A stretch of DNA of 64,000 nt from Holothuria scabra (GCA_037179385.1 CM074195.1:31390222-31454221); one strand, 5' to 3'. Positions 46,690-59,596 are shown, counted from the stretch's first letter. The notes: generated from the letters alone by a model not told the origin. Translations and numbers: made by a program.

Positions 46690-47239
46690 GAAACTTCGCC
46701 CGTCCTATGGTCTGCTATGAGTGCAAAAAGTACATTACAGTGACTAAGTAAATGTTACGAATAGAACAAATAAGGTTTAGTTACATGAGATTTTCCGACA
46801 CCACAACAAGAATTGCGTTATATAAGTGTACCCTAGAAATGGAACGCCAAAATGTTGTGCTACGATTTTCTAAAAAGAGTAGAAATGGGGCCAATTTACA
46901 CTAAAATGTCTAGCAGGTAAATCCGGGAGTCATGTAAAAGAAATTCTATAATGCTCACTTTCCTTGGGAAAGCATAGAATAGGGAAAGAATCTCTCTGCT
47001 CAAATGGATCGGGTAAAGCATGGTATTTCTGGCGAATGTGGGAGAATTTTTAACAGTCGACGCAAATCTAACAATAACGGTGACAGAACTGCACAATATG
47101 GTCTTTAATCTTCTTCAAATAAGTTAATTACTAAGGTAAGTTTGACCGATGTGAACCCCAGCCAGGACTAGGGCTTGCATAATCAGATTATGCAGTATAT
47201 GATTAAGGATTATGTGACTGAAGGGACAATAATAATAAA

Positions 47240-47345
47240 GGTGGTGACTGATGGAGCGAGGAAGCTTAGCTGACTGGAGGTTCGGGGTTCAATTCCTAGC
47301 CGGATCAAAGTGGGGTGGGTTTTCCATCAAAGAGAAACAAAGGTG
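47240..47345 (+). repeat. Possible tRNA-derived repeat remnant
   Basis: A good B-box-like GGGTTCAATTCC (47286-47298) is followed by GGGTGGGTTTTCC, a configuration common at SINE head-body junctions. The A-box-like TAGCTGACTGG just upstream is too close for a true tRNA. Tentative. Confidence 0.3.
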
Positions 47346-47559
47346 TCCCCATCTGTCCTGTCTTTTACAAATGGCACCAGATTTGATCTAAATTGTTGAA
47401 TTGGTGGTTCACCAGACATCAAGTTGAAATTCACGGGCTGCAAGTTGGGCTTTAAAATCATATTTGCTAAGCAGCGCAAAGAAACTTATCCCCTTCAAGA
47501 TTTGTGTTTGTGAAGATTTTCATGCACAACACTGGATAGAGGTGTAAGGTATACACTGT

Positions 47560-47812
47560 AAACACAAATTAGTTAAACAGTGCCTGAAGTGACTGATCAA
47601 AGTAGTCAACAACAGAGACTAATATTTGACTAATATTTGACCCAGTTGAATAAGTTTCTAACAAATATTAAGCCATCTTGACTAAGTTTGGACTTCAGTC
47701 TATTACTACGAAATAAGTCAGATATCATCAAATACTAGTCAAATAAAAGTGGCTAACGTGGTAAGTCAATTCAGACACCAGTTAACTAATTTGTATTCAC
47801 TATACAATACGC
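47560..47812. repeat. TTAGTCAA palindromic MITE, copy 1
   Basis: The ends are inverted: ACAAATTAGTTAAACAGTGC with CTGAAGTGACTGATC on the left, and GTAAGTCAATTCAGACACCA then GTTAACTAATTTGT on the right. The interior is dense in GACTAA/TTAGTC motifs. A second copy is at 54212-54460. Non-coding. Confidence 0.7.
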
Positions 47813-48649
47813 CTATTTTGCATAAAGGAATTATGCTGTGGGTGTTGAGGTAGCGGGCGTAAAAAGGGGTCGCAAACAATTCATTTCCCCCACCCGCAAT
47901 TTAAACGAACTTCTCTTGTATCCACTGCCCGCACTGAAAAAACGACAACAAATGGAATGTTTTTCTTTGTTCAAATGTTGAAAAAATTGCATCTGAGGAC
48001 CCTTCAAATATATTAAGCGGTGAGGGGGCGAAAGAGAATGGGATTTTGTAGTGATGTCTTGAGATTCTACCAGAATCTCAGGGGTTAAAAATCGTAATAT
48101 TAGTTTTTTCCCAAGATAATGAATCCCAAATTAGGAAGAAAGCAAAACAGCTGAAGAAGTTAAAACATTCCATATTGAGTAATATGTATGCTGTACAGCT
48201 TAACGTCCATGGTTATGCACAGTAGCGAATAGAAATTTGTGGCCTCACTTTTCCTCAAAATTTTTAAATTTTACACTTTAGATTTTGACTATAATCAATG
48301 TGTCATCATGCGTTAATGGTTTGGTCGTGCTTCGCATTGCTCCTGTGCAGCAATTGACGTGAGGGGAATATGCTGAAATCCATTTCAAGGTCAAAACGAA
48401 AGAGCTTTTTTCTTTATCTCCGACTACCTGACAATACAACTGTCCAAAATCCAATTTAACTCGCGGATGCACTTCCGGTATCTAGAGTACGCAGAAGTTT
48501 TTGTGTGTAAGACTGACATTAGCCTGTACGGTTGGGAGACTTTCCCTAAACCTTCATCACCTACTTTTATCTTTTTATGTGGTATTTTGAAGCATGCAAA
48601 ACCTACAGCTGAGTAAAAAAATGAAATAATTGAAGACAGCTATTGATCA

Positions 48650-49063
48650 CGCCAAGGAGTCCCAATTCTCCAAACCTTCTTACGTCTAGCCCCTCCCACA
48701 CCCTATCCAAACACAGCCGTAGTTTATTACTTGATGGCATTCCCTGCAATGGTGTGTATAGAAGGTTCTGATGTTAATTACACTTTCGGCATATGGAATG
48801 TAATGTTATCGGTAGTTTTATTTTTCAATGTGATGTCAAATCAGCGAGCTCTGTCAATTTGAAATTTCTGTCAGTAGACTAACGATAAAATTGTAGTTAA
48901 TGGTGGCATATGATCACATGATTGTTTCAGGGTGAGTATACAAGAGCCCAAATGTGTAATAAAAACACTAAGTACTCTTCACTTTTTGAACTTGCTGTCA
49001 ATCAAACTGTTGTGCCAATTGAGGGAAAAAATTGTACTTTGGGATGAGATTTGACTGCCTTTA
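48650..49063 (+). repeat. MITE family A, copy A5, decayed
   Basis: Recognisable blocks are CCCAATTCTCCAAACCTTCT, GCCCCTCCCACA, TGTTTCAGGGTGAGTATACA and GCTGTCAATCAAACTGTTGT. It ends at GGGATGAGATTTGACTGCCT. An extra segment (about 48750-48920) that duplicates part of the unit separates the halves, suggesting two overlapping or nested partial copies. Confidence 0.55.
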
Positions 49064-51954
49064 AAGTAAATAACGGTGGTGGTACCATACTGTCTAAATT
49101 GGGGGAGGGGGTTACCAGGGACAACAAATGTTGGAGCAAAATTAAGCGCATGGGTGTCGTCCAGGAGAAAGACCCTTGTGGGGTCCAGGGAGCAATGGAT
49201 GTCACCGGAAGCTAAGAGGTGTTAGCACATATCTGGGTAAAAAGAGTAATATTATTTTCCTGATGACCTAACTCCTTACTGACCTAACTTGAGCAAATGC
49301 CCTCTTATGCCTTCTCCCGTTGAGTCGCCACTGGTAAATAGGGACACTTCTGTAAAGTGTAATTAGTGATAATGTCGTTTTTCCTCAAATCAAACGACTG
49401 GGTAACAATTCCTAACAAAATCGGTGTCAATGACGCTACATGAACCTTTTAAAAACTAGTTAATGGGTTCATAAGAATGATAAGATCAAAATGAAAACAA
49501 AGAATTGGAACAAAATCACGCCGGGGAATGGTTTACAGGAGTAATGGAATCTTGGCAGAAGCACGGGAAAGCAAAAAAAGCTCAACCGCAGCACCAAGGG
49601 GTAGACTAATGGCTCAATTAATCTCGTTTCGACATGGGAACTAAGCCCTCGGCGCTTTCAGTGACATAACGAGTTGCCATGTGAAAGCACTTAATTCATG
49701 TTTTATAGATAGAAAGGACAAATTGCCAAATTTTTGCTCGATCAGCCTAAAACATTGACATTTAAAGTTGTCTTCTAACAAAGGCTACAAATGAGTAAAG
49801 ACATTTTGTCACCAAGAAAGAGTGAAAAAGCAGACGTTATTTTTAGGGCTCATGTTACAGTACTTTGCAACAAGGTTAGGAATTAATGTTAACTGTAACA
49901 CTAAGATATTTAATTTATTAGTATGGAACTTCTGTTTTCTTCTTATCTAGTGTGATTCGTATTATTTATGTTTGATATTTTACTGTAAATGAAACTCTTG
50001 TTTCATTCATATAAAAATTGTTGAAAAAATCCTTTTGGATTTAATGAGGGGGTGGTTGCAGGAAAGGACCCAATTTGGTTAAATTGTACAAGAGCAAGAT
50101 TAATATTCCAGCATATGACTTTCAATTACTCAAAGTCGATGATTTAACCAAGAAACGTGACCGGGAATCTTAGTTGACCGGGGCTTATTTGGTTATTTTT
50201 TACCAAGATTATGTTTAAATTAAACAAACATTTTAAGTATGAAATTTTGTAATTTTTTATGGCTTCTGATGTTACATCATAAGTACCGTGTACTGCACGA
50301 GTGCTGTAAATAGGTTTATGCCTTCTGCTCATGTATGGTGCAAACACTCTAGCAACTCCAACCGCATGACGTCATATGAAAAACCATGCTAATTAAATGT
50401 TGAAAATACGTGAATATGAAAAAGATCTAAGTAATCAAGAAAAGTAACCATAATAAAGGTTTTTTTAAAGGGTTATTAGTGACTTCTTAGTATGACATGC
50501 TTGTTTTAACATGTACGCTGGGGCCTCAGCCCGCTAATGAAAAAAAAAAAAATGAAAACTTAAAAGCATGTTCAGTACTCCGAAAAGTGCGACTCCAAGA
50601 AGTGGCGTCAGCGGGAGAATTTGGAAGCGGGTGAAAAACTGCAAACATACTTTGATAATGGGTACATGCAGCTTAGAAAACTCGGGAAGGGAAGTACCCT
50701 TTCCGACCACCTTAGAAGGATTTTAATATCAACGTTTTATACACTTCGCTCCAACTGACTGTGGTGCTCACTAAAGATATTTGCTGGCCATCATTCCTCC
50801 TTCCCCTAATATATTTTTCCGACGTGCCGATACCTCACCAAGTGTTATTTTCACGCCACCAAGACTTTTTAAGAAGGACGGGGTTGTCAAGTTGCAGACA
50901 ACTGCCCGTTTCTGGGAGTGTGATTATAAAATATGCACTGTTAAAACACTGTTTGTAATACCTCTGTATATGGTTGTTCAAAAATTAGTTTTGTACTGAC
51001 GATGTTAACTAAACAGCTTTAGATAGTGCAACTGGAAAAAGATTGAGAGAAACAGCCCATTGAATTGTATTTCAGACAGCAGAAAATTCAATTTGGATAT
51101 TTACAACTGTTTGTTATGACATTGTAAGGAGCTTACTAACTTCCAGTTCGCCGTCCATGACCAACAAAACACCAGACATTCTACCCCACTCCCTGCTTAC
51201 TCCATGAAAATCACAAAAGATAGCCCAATTATTAAAACAAATCGTACGATTTTAGTCCAAACGCTCTTGAAAACTAGTAAAACACTCAAGGATTCCAAAA
51301 CACATTTTTACGTTTGTCTGAAGTACACATCCTTCGACATTGCAAACTTCGCATGAAACTGTCGTTTTGCACTTTTAAGAACCCCTTTAAATAGTGTTCA
51401 ATGTTGCTAGTTGCCCTAAGGTTAGAAACCCGTTTTTAGGAACGGTATAAATCACTTTACTTCCAGCACCTATCAAAGCGAATTGGAGCATATCGGAACA
51501 CACTTCGAAATATGACAACTTATGAGAAAATTTCTCATAGCGTTCATTTACGACAGATGTAAGTGCGACGTCACACTGTTTATCTGGATTGACGTTCATG
51601 TGAGATCGCGCCACAGGCGCTTGGTGATACTTAACATGACGGACAAAATTGTCAGGAGCGACCATATCGGTTTAAACATTGTACTTAGGGGTACAATGTA
51701 AACGGTAAAAGATACCTAAAGTGTTCTGCTTTTAATTCCGACCCACTTCTGAACATTCCCTTCACACCTCGATGTCCAATAAATTGCATGTTGTATTCCC
51801 CATTCGAGTCCTGTTTTATCACAATTACAGGTAACATGATTGTACAAGAGTTTGTCCCAGGGCTTAGAAAGGTTGGACCGAGAGTTAAATTTTGCTTGTG
51901 CTTTTGGGACCCATCCAGACTCAGTCATTAGCACGTCGCAGGGCAGTAAAATGG

Positions 51955-52165
51955 GCCATGTGCATTAACAACACATTGACGTCATCCTTGGGGAAAAAAT
52001 GAAACACCTGGCCGCACGCATAAGAATTCTCCCTGCAGATGTAGCAGGCTATGCGCGCATTCGACTGGTTGACAAATCAGTTGTCTGCATTTGGCTGTGG
52101 TGGCTTCACTTACCCTCAAAGGAGGGCGTACTTTCTGATCTGTGACGTCATATGCACAACGTCTA
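51955..52165 (+). repeat. Family D repeat, copy D1
   Basis: Continuous copy with TGACGTCATCCTTGGGG, CTGGCCGCACGCATAAGAAT, GTAGCAGGCTATGCGCGCAT and GGGCGTACTTTCTGATC. Matches lie at 35892-36390 (interrupted) and 63890-64000 (cut by the window end). It abuts MITE E2 on its right. Confidence 0.65.
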
Positions 52166-52353
52166 TAGCGAGCTCCAGATAGATTTAACGACGCGGACGT
52201 CAGCTACAAAGTAATGACGTCACCTCTAGCGTAGCCCATGTCCCTTAATTCTAAACTTGTTGTAGCGTTATTTCGCATTGCTTTCGAAATGGCATGTACT
52301 AAAACGTCACTTCTTGTTCATGAGGTCCGGTTCGTGAAATCTAAAGCTCCCTA
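52166..52353 (-). repeat. MITE family E, copy E2 (uninterrupted)
   Basis: It has TAGCGAGCTCC on the left and TCTAAAGCTCCCTA on the right, and contains TGTAGCGTTATTTCGCATTG. It is reversed relative to E1 (35090-35537) and lacks the nested element, so it serves as the empty site for that insertion. Confidence 0.7.
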
Positions 52354-52569
52354 ATTTCTTCCAGGGGACCAGACGAAGAAATGTTATGATGTGGATACCC
52401 ATGTTTACGCGCGCGTACAAGTTCTCATTGGTCATAGGCACAAATTCAAGGGAAATTTGTTCCCAGCATGCTAGTTCTGTTACTATAGATGCCTCAAGAA
52501 TACGATTTCACATTGCAAAGCCCTAACTCACACACTCCAGATTGGTAATATATAGACAATACGAACGAA

Positions 52570-53068
52570 AACTTAAATTTAACACAGAGTGAACTCTCAC
52601 TTTTCACCCTCTACGAAGGTGAAAAGTGGAAGTTGATCCCCATAAGAGTGTTATTCACTCCCAGAAGAATAAAATGAACATCAAAAGGAATGAAAATCCA
52701 ATTTTTACTATGTAAAGAGTGACAGCAATGGTTGATCTTTTTAAAAGAGTGATCACTGTAGGCACGCCCTTCAAGAGCACACGCGGATCCAATGGGTATT
52801 TTACGGCCTCAGCCCCCCCCCCCCCTTTTCGCCACAACAACATAGTAAAACATATGGGAAAGTATAAGTAAATTCTTTCACACTCCAGATTTCTCTTAAG
52901 TCAGTCCCCCCCTTGGAATGTCTGCATCCGTGTCTGAAGAGTGAATCTTCGCTCATTTTTTAGTGAATTTAAGTATTCTTGGAATGAACTTACAGTCTAA
53001 TTGAGTGAACTCACACTTTTCACTCTGTAGAGTGTATAGGTTCACATTTTTACTTCTAGAGTGTACTT
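52570..53068. repeat. GAGTGAA-rich inverted-repeat region
   Basis: The left part contains GAGTGAACTCTCACTTTTCA and GGTGAAAAGTGGAAGTTGA. The right part contains GAGTGAACTCACACTTTTCA and CTCTGTAGAGTGTATAG. Multiple GAGTG/CACTC motifs face each other over about 500 bp, with a C run at 52813-52825 in the middle. It looks like a foldback element related in style to 31518-32744, but its borders are unclear. Confidence 0.5.
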
Positions 53069-53596
53069 CAAGTCTGAGCTGAAAAATCGCACGGAGGAAA
53101 GTCCGTACACTACCGTTCCAGTCACTGAACCAATGCCTTGCAGTTCCCCCGTCTTGGGCCCCAACTTCATACGCCCAGGGCGACACGCGATGTCTAGTGG
53201 TGTAAATGTTATCGATTTAACTTCAACATTAAATCTGAATTTCAGTCTTCCATCTAAAATTCTCTCTTCTGTCCAGGTTAAACCCACAGAGACAAGACGC
53301 TTCTGAGATGGGTTTTTGATAAATTAAGTACCGGCACTAGTTTGCCACAATTTCGAAATATCGTCAAAACTGATTTATTGGGTTTTTGTTAAGGATTAAG
53401 CATTTCACCTACGCCTAGAAAATTACCAGAATAGTTTTCAAGTTTCCTTTGTTAGCTGATGAAAAAATAGTTGCGAGCGGCTTTGACCTATCATCACTGT
53501 TTTCAAAATCTGCTATGTACTTTAGTGCATGAGATGATGAAGAGATCACTCACGATGAGAAAGATTTTTCCGGCCTAAGTCGGGTCAGATGAGGGC

Positions 53597-53655
53597 GGTC
53601 GGGAGAAAAGAAGAGAAGAAAAGAGAGTAAAAGAGGAAAAATATCAGGAAGAAGC
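53597..53655. repeat. Polypurine tract
   Basis: An almost uninterrupted run of A and G (GGGAGAAAAGAAGAGAAGAA and onward) of about 50 bp. No associated element was recognised. Confidence 0.7.
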
Positions 53656-54211
53656 GCTCCTAGTTCAAACTAGTAACTATTTTGTATCTAGCTCACCCTC
53701 TGTACGTCTAAATCTTGCAAAGGAAAAGGACACTTCCACCTCTTGGACCGCTCCCCGAGCCGACGATCAGTCCTCATTTCATCCGCCTACCCATCTCCCG
53801 CCAAGATGCACTTCTGGTCACGCCCATGTAATGCAGTTGTCTTGATTGTGATACAGTTACCGATGAAGTTTACGAAGATGCGGATACAAAGGTATGCTAC
53901 ACCCGCATCTACCTATAGATTCCCTCAAAGGTATCCTATAAGTCCTAAGACGACCTAAACTGCTAAAGGTGCGTTCACATCAAATAACAATATGGCGCCA
54001 TGGGGGGAGTAAAGGGGATTTTTTCCGTGAAATTCTCAGAAATTGGCCCCTACTAGTACAGTAATGGAATAAAAGAGTCCGGCCGCAAAAGGCATTAACT
54101 TTCGACTTTATTAAGAACACACCTTACGGGTATGTGGTGAGTCCTTTTAAAAACCACTCCACTTGTATTACACAGATCTCCGTCCCAAATTAATTGAAGT
54201 CTTTTGCAACA

Positions 54212-54460
54212 CTGTAATCACAAATTAGTCAAGTGGTACCTGAAGTGACTAATCACGTTAGTCACTCACATTTGACTGAATTCTAATGATATCTGACTAA
54301 TTTCGTAGTGATGGACTAAAGAATATTAGTCAAAACTTAGTCAAGGGAAGCTTAATATTTAATAGAGACTAATTAAGTATAGGCCAAGTATTAGTCGAAT
54401 TTTGTTGACTAACGTGATTGGTCGATTCAGGCGCTATTTGACTAATGTTTGAAGGCTAAA
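54212..54460. repeat. TTAGTCAA palindromic MITE, copy 2
   Basis: It starts CACAAATTAGTCAAGTGGTA followed by CCTGAAGTGACTAATCACGT. It ends in GATTGGTCGATTCAGGCGCT and ATTTGACTAATGTTTG. The overall plan and motif density equal those of 47560-47812. Confidence 0.7.
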
Positions 54461-56129
54461 CTCGAAAGCCCTATAACATTATCTTAGATGTAAAACGATT
54501 AAATGCAAGCCTTTTTTTTAAGCGAGCCTAAAATGATTGCAAATTTGGCATCCATATTTCGTTCATGAATCCACCAGTCTACACCATCCTTACACTTTTG
54601 TCAATTGTTCACCAGGGTGGTGTCATTCGAACTGGTTGAAAACATTTTACATGCTGACATTTCAAGGGATTCGGTAGGTACATTTATATCAAAAACGTGT
54701 CAGCTGCATGCGTGCATGCGTACTTTCTGCAACCAAGAACAGTCCCACTACTTTAGTAGATTTATAAATAAAATGTATAGAATTCGTACATAGTAGCAGG
54801 CAGTCTATTTATAGGATCATGTTGTGATGATGAAGGCAATTCTCGGTGGGATTTGACAAAATTTCAATTTAAAAATTGCCTGGTAATTTGTGGAAAAAAT
54901 AAAATTCCTTGCCCAGTTTGTTTTCTCCTTTTAAGCTTTTGTCCCAAATGGCGTCTGAAAGGTCAGGTTGCTTTTTGAGAATTAATTGCAAAACACATTT
55001 TAGATTTTAGGCTTTAGTCTTGTGTTGCTGAAAAACATCGGGATGAAACCAAAAAGTATGATACTTTCCTCTCTTGAGCCAGGAAAAGGGATTAGAGTCC
55101 CTTAATTTAAAGTTACGGAGTAACAGAATTGCGAATTTCTAGAAAAGGGAACTCATAGCCCCATATTCAGAGAAAGTATCACCTACGCACACCACTAACT
55201 TTTAAATCGACTCAACTTAAACTAAAGGTATGAGCATTTTCTTCTCTAATTTTGAAGCATGGTTCAGATATCCTGGAAGAAAATCGTCAGGCTAATCGCA
55301 CCGCAATCAAGACGGCCATACGCCAAAGGGCAATGGCTCTTGCCCCTTTGTACCTATTCTATTTGAAACATTAAGTACGAGCGCCCTCTTTTAATCACCG
55401 TTCATTTCTGTGAACTTTTAAAAAGTCCACTCCATGCAACTTTACTCCGCTCCACCCACCTTCCTTTGTACGTGAAAGTGAATTTTCGCTACAAGACTGC
55501 AAAACGATCTGGGATTGGTGGGAGTGAGAAGCACGGATATTAAACTAACGTTAAATAAAAAGGAACAGTCAGTATTTGACGCAGACGATAAACCTTTTAT
55601 TCCTAAAACCATGATTTTTCCTGATTGTGCAACAGCATGATGTGGCGACAGTGAAGAGTTCTTTCAAGTTACAAAGGACATTAATGATCTTATCAATTAC
55701 TGTTGAAGGAAGTATTGTAAAATATTTGTGGTAGAAATTTCAAGTTTATATTACACGATGCAGCCTCCTTTGTAATTTGTAATTCAATCGTGGTGCACAA
55801 TTCTGATTGTCCCTTTTATGAGGGCATGACATAGCCTGAAGACCACCTTGGGCGGTTGGAATCATTTCAGACCAATAATGTTGTCGAGAAAATACAATAA
55901 ACAATATCTTTACTAGGTGTTGAATATGTAATCAATATAGGCGAATAGAAAGGCACGTCCGCCCATTGGTCTAGATATGGCATAGATAGGGGCAAAAAAG
56001 CTTTATGGGATAGCCAGGGGGAAATGTGTGTAGAAGAGAAGGAGAGATCTAACACGCCACGCGACGTTTAGACATTTAGTCATGTTACCTTTACATTAGA
56101 CGACGTGATCGCGGGAGTCCCAAACTGAA

Positions 56130-56250
56130 AATAAGGCAGTATGGTGGCCTTCTTTTCACGAAATAAGTTTCCCTCAAATAGAAAGAAATTCGGTTGCTTG
56201 TTGCAGAAGAATAATTTGTTCATCCAAACTTTCAACATTTCAAACGTGAA
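56130..56250 (+). repeat. Family G repeat, copy G2 (uninterrupted)
   Basis: Continuous from AATAAGGCAGTATGGTGGCC through AAATAAGTTTCCCTCAAATA to GAAATTCGGTTGCTTGTTGC and CCAAACTTTCAACATTTC. It shows the joined sequence across the point where the 1,227-bp element entered copy G1. Confidence 0.75.
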
Positions 56251-57221
56251 AAACCGAATGAAAAGTTTGCCAATCATTGCGTCGTAGAGCGAAGCTTCTG
56301 CGTGTACTACAGACTGACAGAACATTCAATCTCTTGGGAAACAGGGGGATAGGCGTTAGAATCATCAGCAGTAATTGTTTAAATATTTTAATATTATGTA
56401 GCTTCTAAACTATACCGTATACTCAGAGAGAAAGACCTACGTATCTATCAGCTCTGCTCCATGAGGAAAAAATGGCTGACAGATGCGTCGAGGAGAGTGT
56501 AATTAGATTCAGTATGTTAATTGAGTTAGCAGAAACCAAGATGGGAGCAGTTAGTACACTTGTCCTATATAAATATACAGATCATGTGTTTACCTACTGC
56601 GCTGGAAAATGAAATTCCGAACCAAGTTCAATCATACATACTGACATACTGTAGGCCAATGAAGTCATGTGTAAAGGAAGAAGAAATCTGAGAAACGCTG
56701 AGTTGATGCGAGTAATCACTTTTCCAAACGTTTTTGTTTTTTCGATATATTGCAATACAATCTGAACTGAGAATGTAAAATCCCTTCTCAAAGTACCTTT
56801 GACATAAAAAACATTCATGGTCGTCGTAATGTAAAAGTGTAAAAAGTTCGGCTACTACTATATGTGAAAGTGGAAGACAATATTTTACGACTGGAGTGTA
56901 CCATTCCTATTCATTACTCAACTATTTACCGTATTACTGTTATATTGAATTTTTGTGACATTATTAGAGACACTTTTTTGAAAGAGAAAGACGACTTGGG
57001 AAAGAAGACGGCTTGAGCATATTTTTTAAGTTCATCCTCTATAAATTTCGGGTCAAATTGGTGCAAAAGAATTCTGAATCTGGTGAAATGTCTAATACGA
57101 TTAGGTTAAAGAACAAAAGCAGTGACCCCAAACTTATTTCGAAGCAACTGCTAAATGTTAGTTTTCCTCTTATTCCTCTTTAAAACATCTTTCATAATAT
57201 TTAATGACTTCAGAATTACAT

Positions 57222-57367
57222 GTTAAAGGGAAACCAAGTAGTTACTTCTAGTAAATTTCACATTTTGAAGAGAAAAAATGTTGTCACATGAGACTCAACA
57301 GCCAATCATGAAACAGGACAGTTTACTTCACTACGTCAGGTTGAGGAGACTGCTATTCCCCTTTAAT
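57222..57367 (+). repeat. Family H repeat, copy H1
   Basis: It begins TTAAAGGGAAACCAAGTAGT, contains ATGTTGTCACATGAGACTCA and GCCAATCATGAAACAGGACA, and ends ATTCCCCTTTAA. The ends are short inverted repeats with TTAA (TTAAAGGG / CCCTTTAA), the same terminal style as families A and G. Confidence 0.7.
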
Positions 57368-57370
57368 ATT

Positions 57371-57628
57371 GAACCAAAGTCGTGTTTTTTTGTTTTTTTT
57401 TAAGAAGAACTTTATTCCCATCTTTGGAAAGTAACTTTAATATTTACAAGTATTTACAGCTTGATTAAATTTTACAGTGCTAAAATATTTACATGTTTAT
57501 ACAATTTTACACACATTTCACAGTACCAATCAAATCCCACAGAGGATCAAGCAAGAATAACTTAATACAAATAATCACATATCACAAACAAAAACGTTAC
57601 GAATGATAACGAACCAAAGTCGTGTTTT
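57371..57628 (-). mobile_element. Retroposed 3'-end insertion with 18-bp target-site duplication
   Basis: The direct repeat GAACCAAAGTCGTGTTTT occurs at 57371-57388 and 57611-57628. Between them, read on the minus strand, about 220 bp end in GGGAATAAAGTTCTTCTT followed by an A-rich tail (A9, C, A7). A polyadenylation signal just before a poly(A) tail and a long target duplication mark target-primed reverse transcription. It is either a 5'-truncated LINE 3' end or a processed transcript fragment; no coding sequence is left to tell. Confidence 0.85.
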
Positions 57629-57970
57629 ACATCATCCTTTTTCGGTCAATGGCCAATCTGACCTGGCTAAATTTTAAGCGGACGTGTATTGCACAGTTAC
57701 TAACTCGAAATGGTCTTTGGAAAAGAGAGGAACTGGGTGGAGGAAAAGCTTTTGTTCCAGATTGTATTTTTCACAACTTTTCCCAAAACGGGACACAGAA
57801 AGTGCTCTCCGTCCCCTCAAAACCAACGCAAATTACTTTTTAGTTTCCTTACTTAATAGCCAAGGGCAGTCCCCCAAACGTTTGGAAACAACGGCTCAAT
57901 CCCTAAACTTTCTTGCTGATTTCTCTTCAAAATTTCTTCCATCTATTTTACAACGTCAATAAAGATAATT

Positions 57971-58107
57971 CAAGGTAAACCAAGCAGTAACCCCTAGTAG
58001 ATTTCACATTTGAGGACAAAAAATGTTGTCACATGACTTTCATTAAGCCAATCATGAAACACAGTCTACTCCACTACTTCAAGTTGGGGTGACTGCTCTT
58101 ACCCTAC
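57971..58107 (+). repeat. Family H repeat, copy H2
   Basis: It contains GGTAAACCAAGCAGTAACCC, AATGTTGTCACATGACTTTC and AGCCAATCATGAAACACAG, and ends in GACTGCTCTTACCCT. It lies about 600 bp from H1 in the same orientation, but terminal TTAA is lost. Confidence 0.65.
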
Positions 58108-59299
58108 AAGGGTTGCAACACCTGAAAATGCCATTTGCAAAGGTGGAGTTGCTTTTTTTACTTCGGGTTCAATGTCTGCTTCCTACTCAGTCTCCCTTTA
58201 CCGCAACAAGTCATTCAAATGTGTCACGAATGTCTGGAAATATCAACATCACTTGTCGAAATTAATTTCACTAAGTTTGTTCCCTCTACTGATGACAAAA
58301 ACTTCACATGTTTAACATTTTGTGCAAAATAAACTTGTCCTGTCGTGCGCAGTGAGTGTATCAAAGTGAACGTGCAATCGTTACTAGCTACAAACGTTAG
58401 ATTGTTCAGTTCCAAGATTCTAGTTTCTTTTCTTTGAATACAAGTTTAATGATCTGTATATACAGTAACATAACCGACGCAATGCAAGTCTCCCACTTAT
58501 CAGTATCGTGATATGGTCACGTGATGTTTGGGTGGTGGGTAGGCTGCTATATAGCTTTCTAAAGGAGTTAACAGACTAAGTAACTGAAGTAACATGATGA
58601 AATTAAAAGTAAGTTGATATTGCATACGGTTGAGTGGGCAGAGCTGATAGTGCTATGTTAAGAACATTCAACAATATGCTAGTACACAGAACATGTATAG
58701 CCATAAGAACATGCACGGAATGAGTATAAACATCACCGTGTACAGCACGGCGGACGTTGTTGATAATGTTAACCCAACGTCCTTCGCAAATTGGAACATG
58801 GAGGTACTATCTCGATCCGAATAGCTGATCTGCACACATAGGCGTACCGGAGTCAATCTCTCTTGGGAAAGGGGCCATTTTTCCCAAATTGAGCCACGTT
58901 TCTCAGAAAAAACGGTACAATGATGTTCCTGACTGCTCCATTTGCCCACATTGCTCCAAGCAGTGGACACGTATACCCTACTCATAAGCTATACTTACAT
59001 TTAGCAGCTGGGGAAGACAGTATTTTAAGAAAGGCCAAATACGAATATTTTATTCCAAATTTCACCATGACAAAATTATTTCCTGAAAACTGAACAAGAT
59101 GAGAAATTACCCAAATAAATAATTCCGTTCATGGCGTTTACGGTCTTTCCCATGGCCGACAGTATCCCTAGGGTTTGTGAAGTCGTCAGGGTAGACATTT
59201 TCCCTCTCCTTGTGAAGTCAGTCCGTATAATTTTATTTTACCTTGTAGAAGTGCGCTTTCATTTCTGTTCTTAGTAGTTTTTTAAAATAAAATTCATTT

Positions 59300-59596
59300 A
59301 AAGGTGAATTATTTCTCACACCATACAATTTCAATTCTCCCAACAGTCTTATTTCTAACCCCTCCCACAACTGTCTATCTTTAGCTTATCCTTATCCAGA
59401 CACTATGCTGTAGTTAATTGCCTTAGGGCACCTTGGTGAGTATACATGGCCATTATGTGCAATCATAACACCCTCGGTGCATGATGTGTAGTATATGTTT
59501 CTCTACTTTTTTTGAGTTTGAGGTCAATCAAAGAGCTGTTCCAATTGAGAATTTCTGTAAACTACCGGTGAGTTTTGGATGACGAATGACTGCATT
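59300..59596 (+). repeat. MITE family A, copy A6, decayed
   Basis: Blocks CAATTTCAATTCTCCCAACA, CCCCTCCCACAACTGTCTAT, AGACACTATGCTGTAGTTAA and GAGGTCAATCAAAGAGCTGT follow the family A order. The ends have degenerated (ATTTCTCACACC...GACTGCATTAAAT). Confidence 0.65.

Noticed and set aside
47177..47193. Perfect palindrome GCATAATCAGATTATGC
   Set aside because: Short AT-rich palindromes are expected by chance at this length scale in AT-rich DNA, and no regulatory context was seen.
53042..53287. Short ORFs open in three frames on both strands
   Set aside because: Simultaneous openness in several frames indicates a stop-poor stretch rather than a gene; no protein resemblance found.
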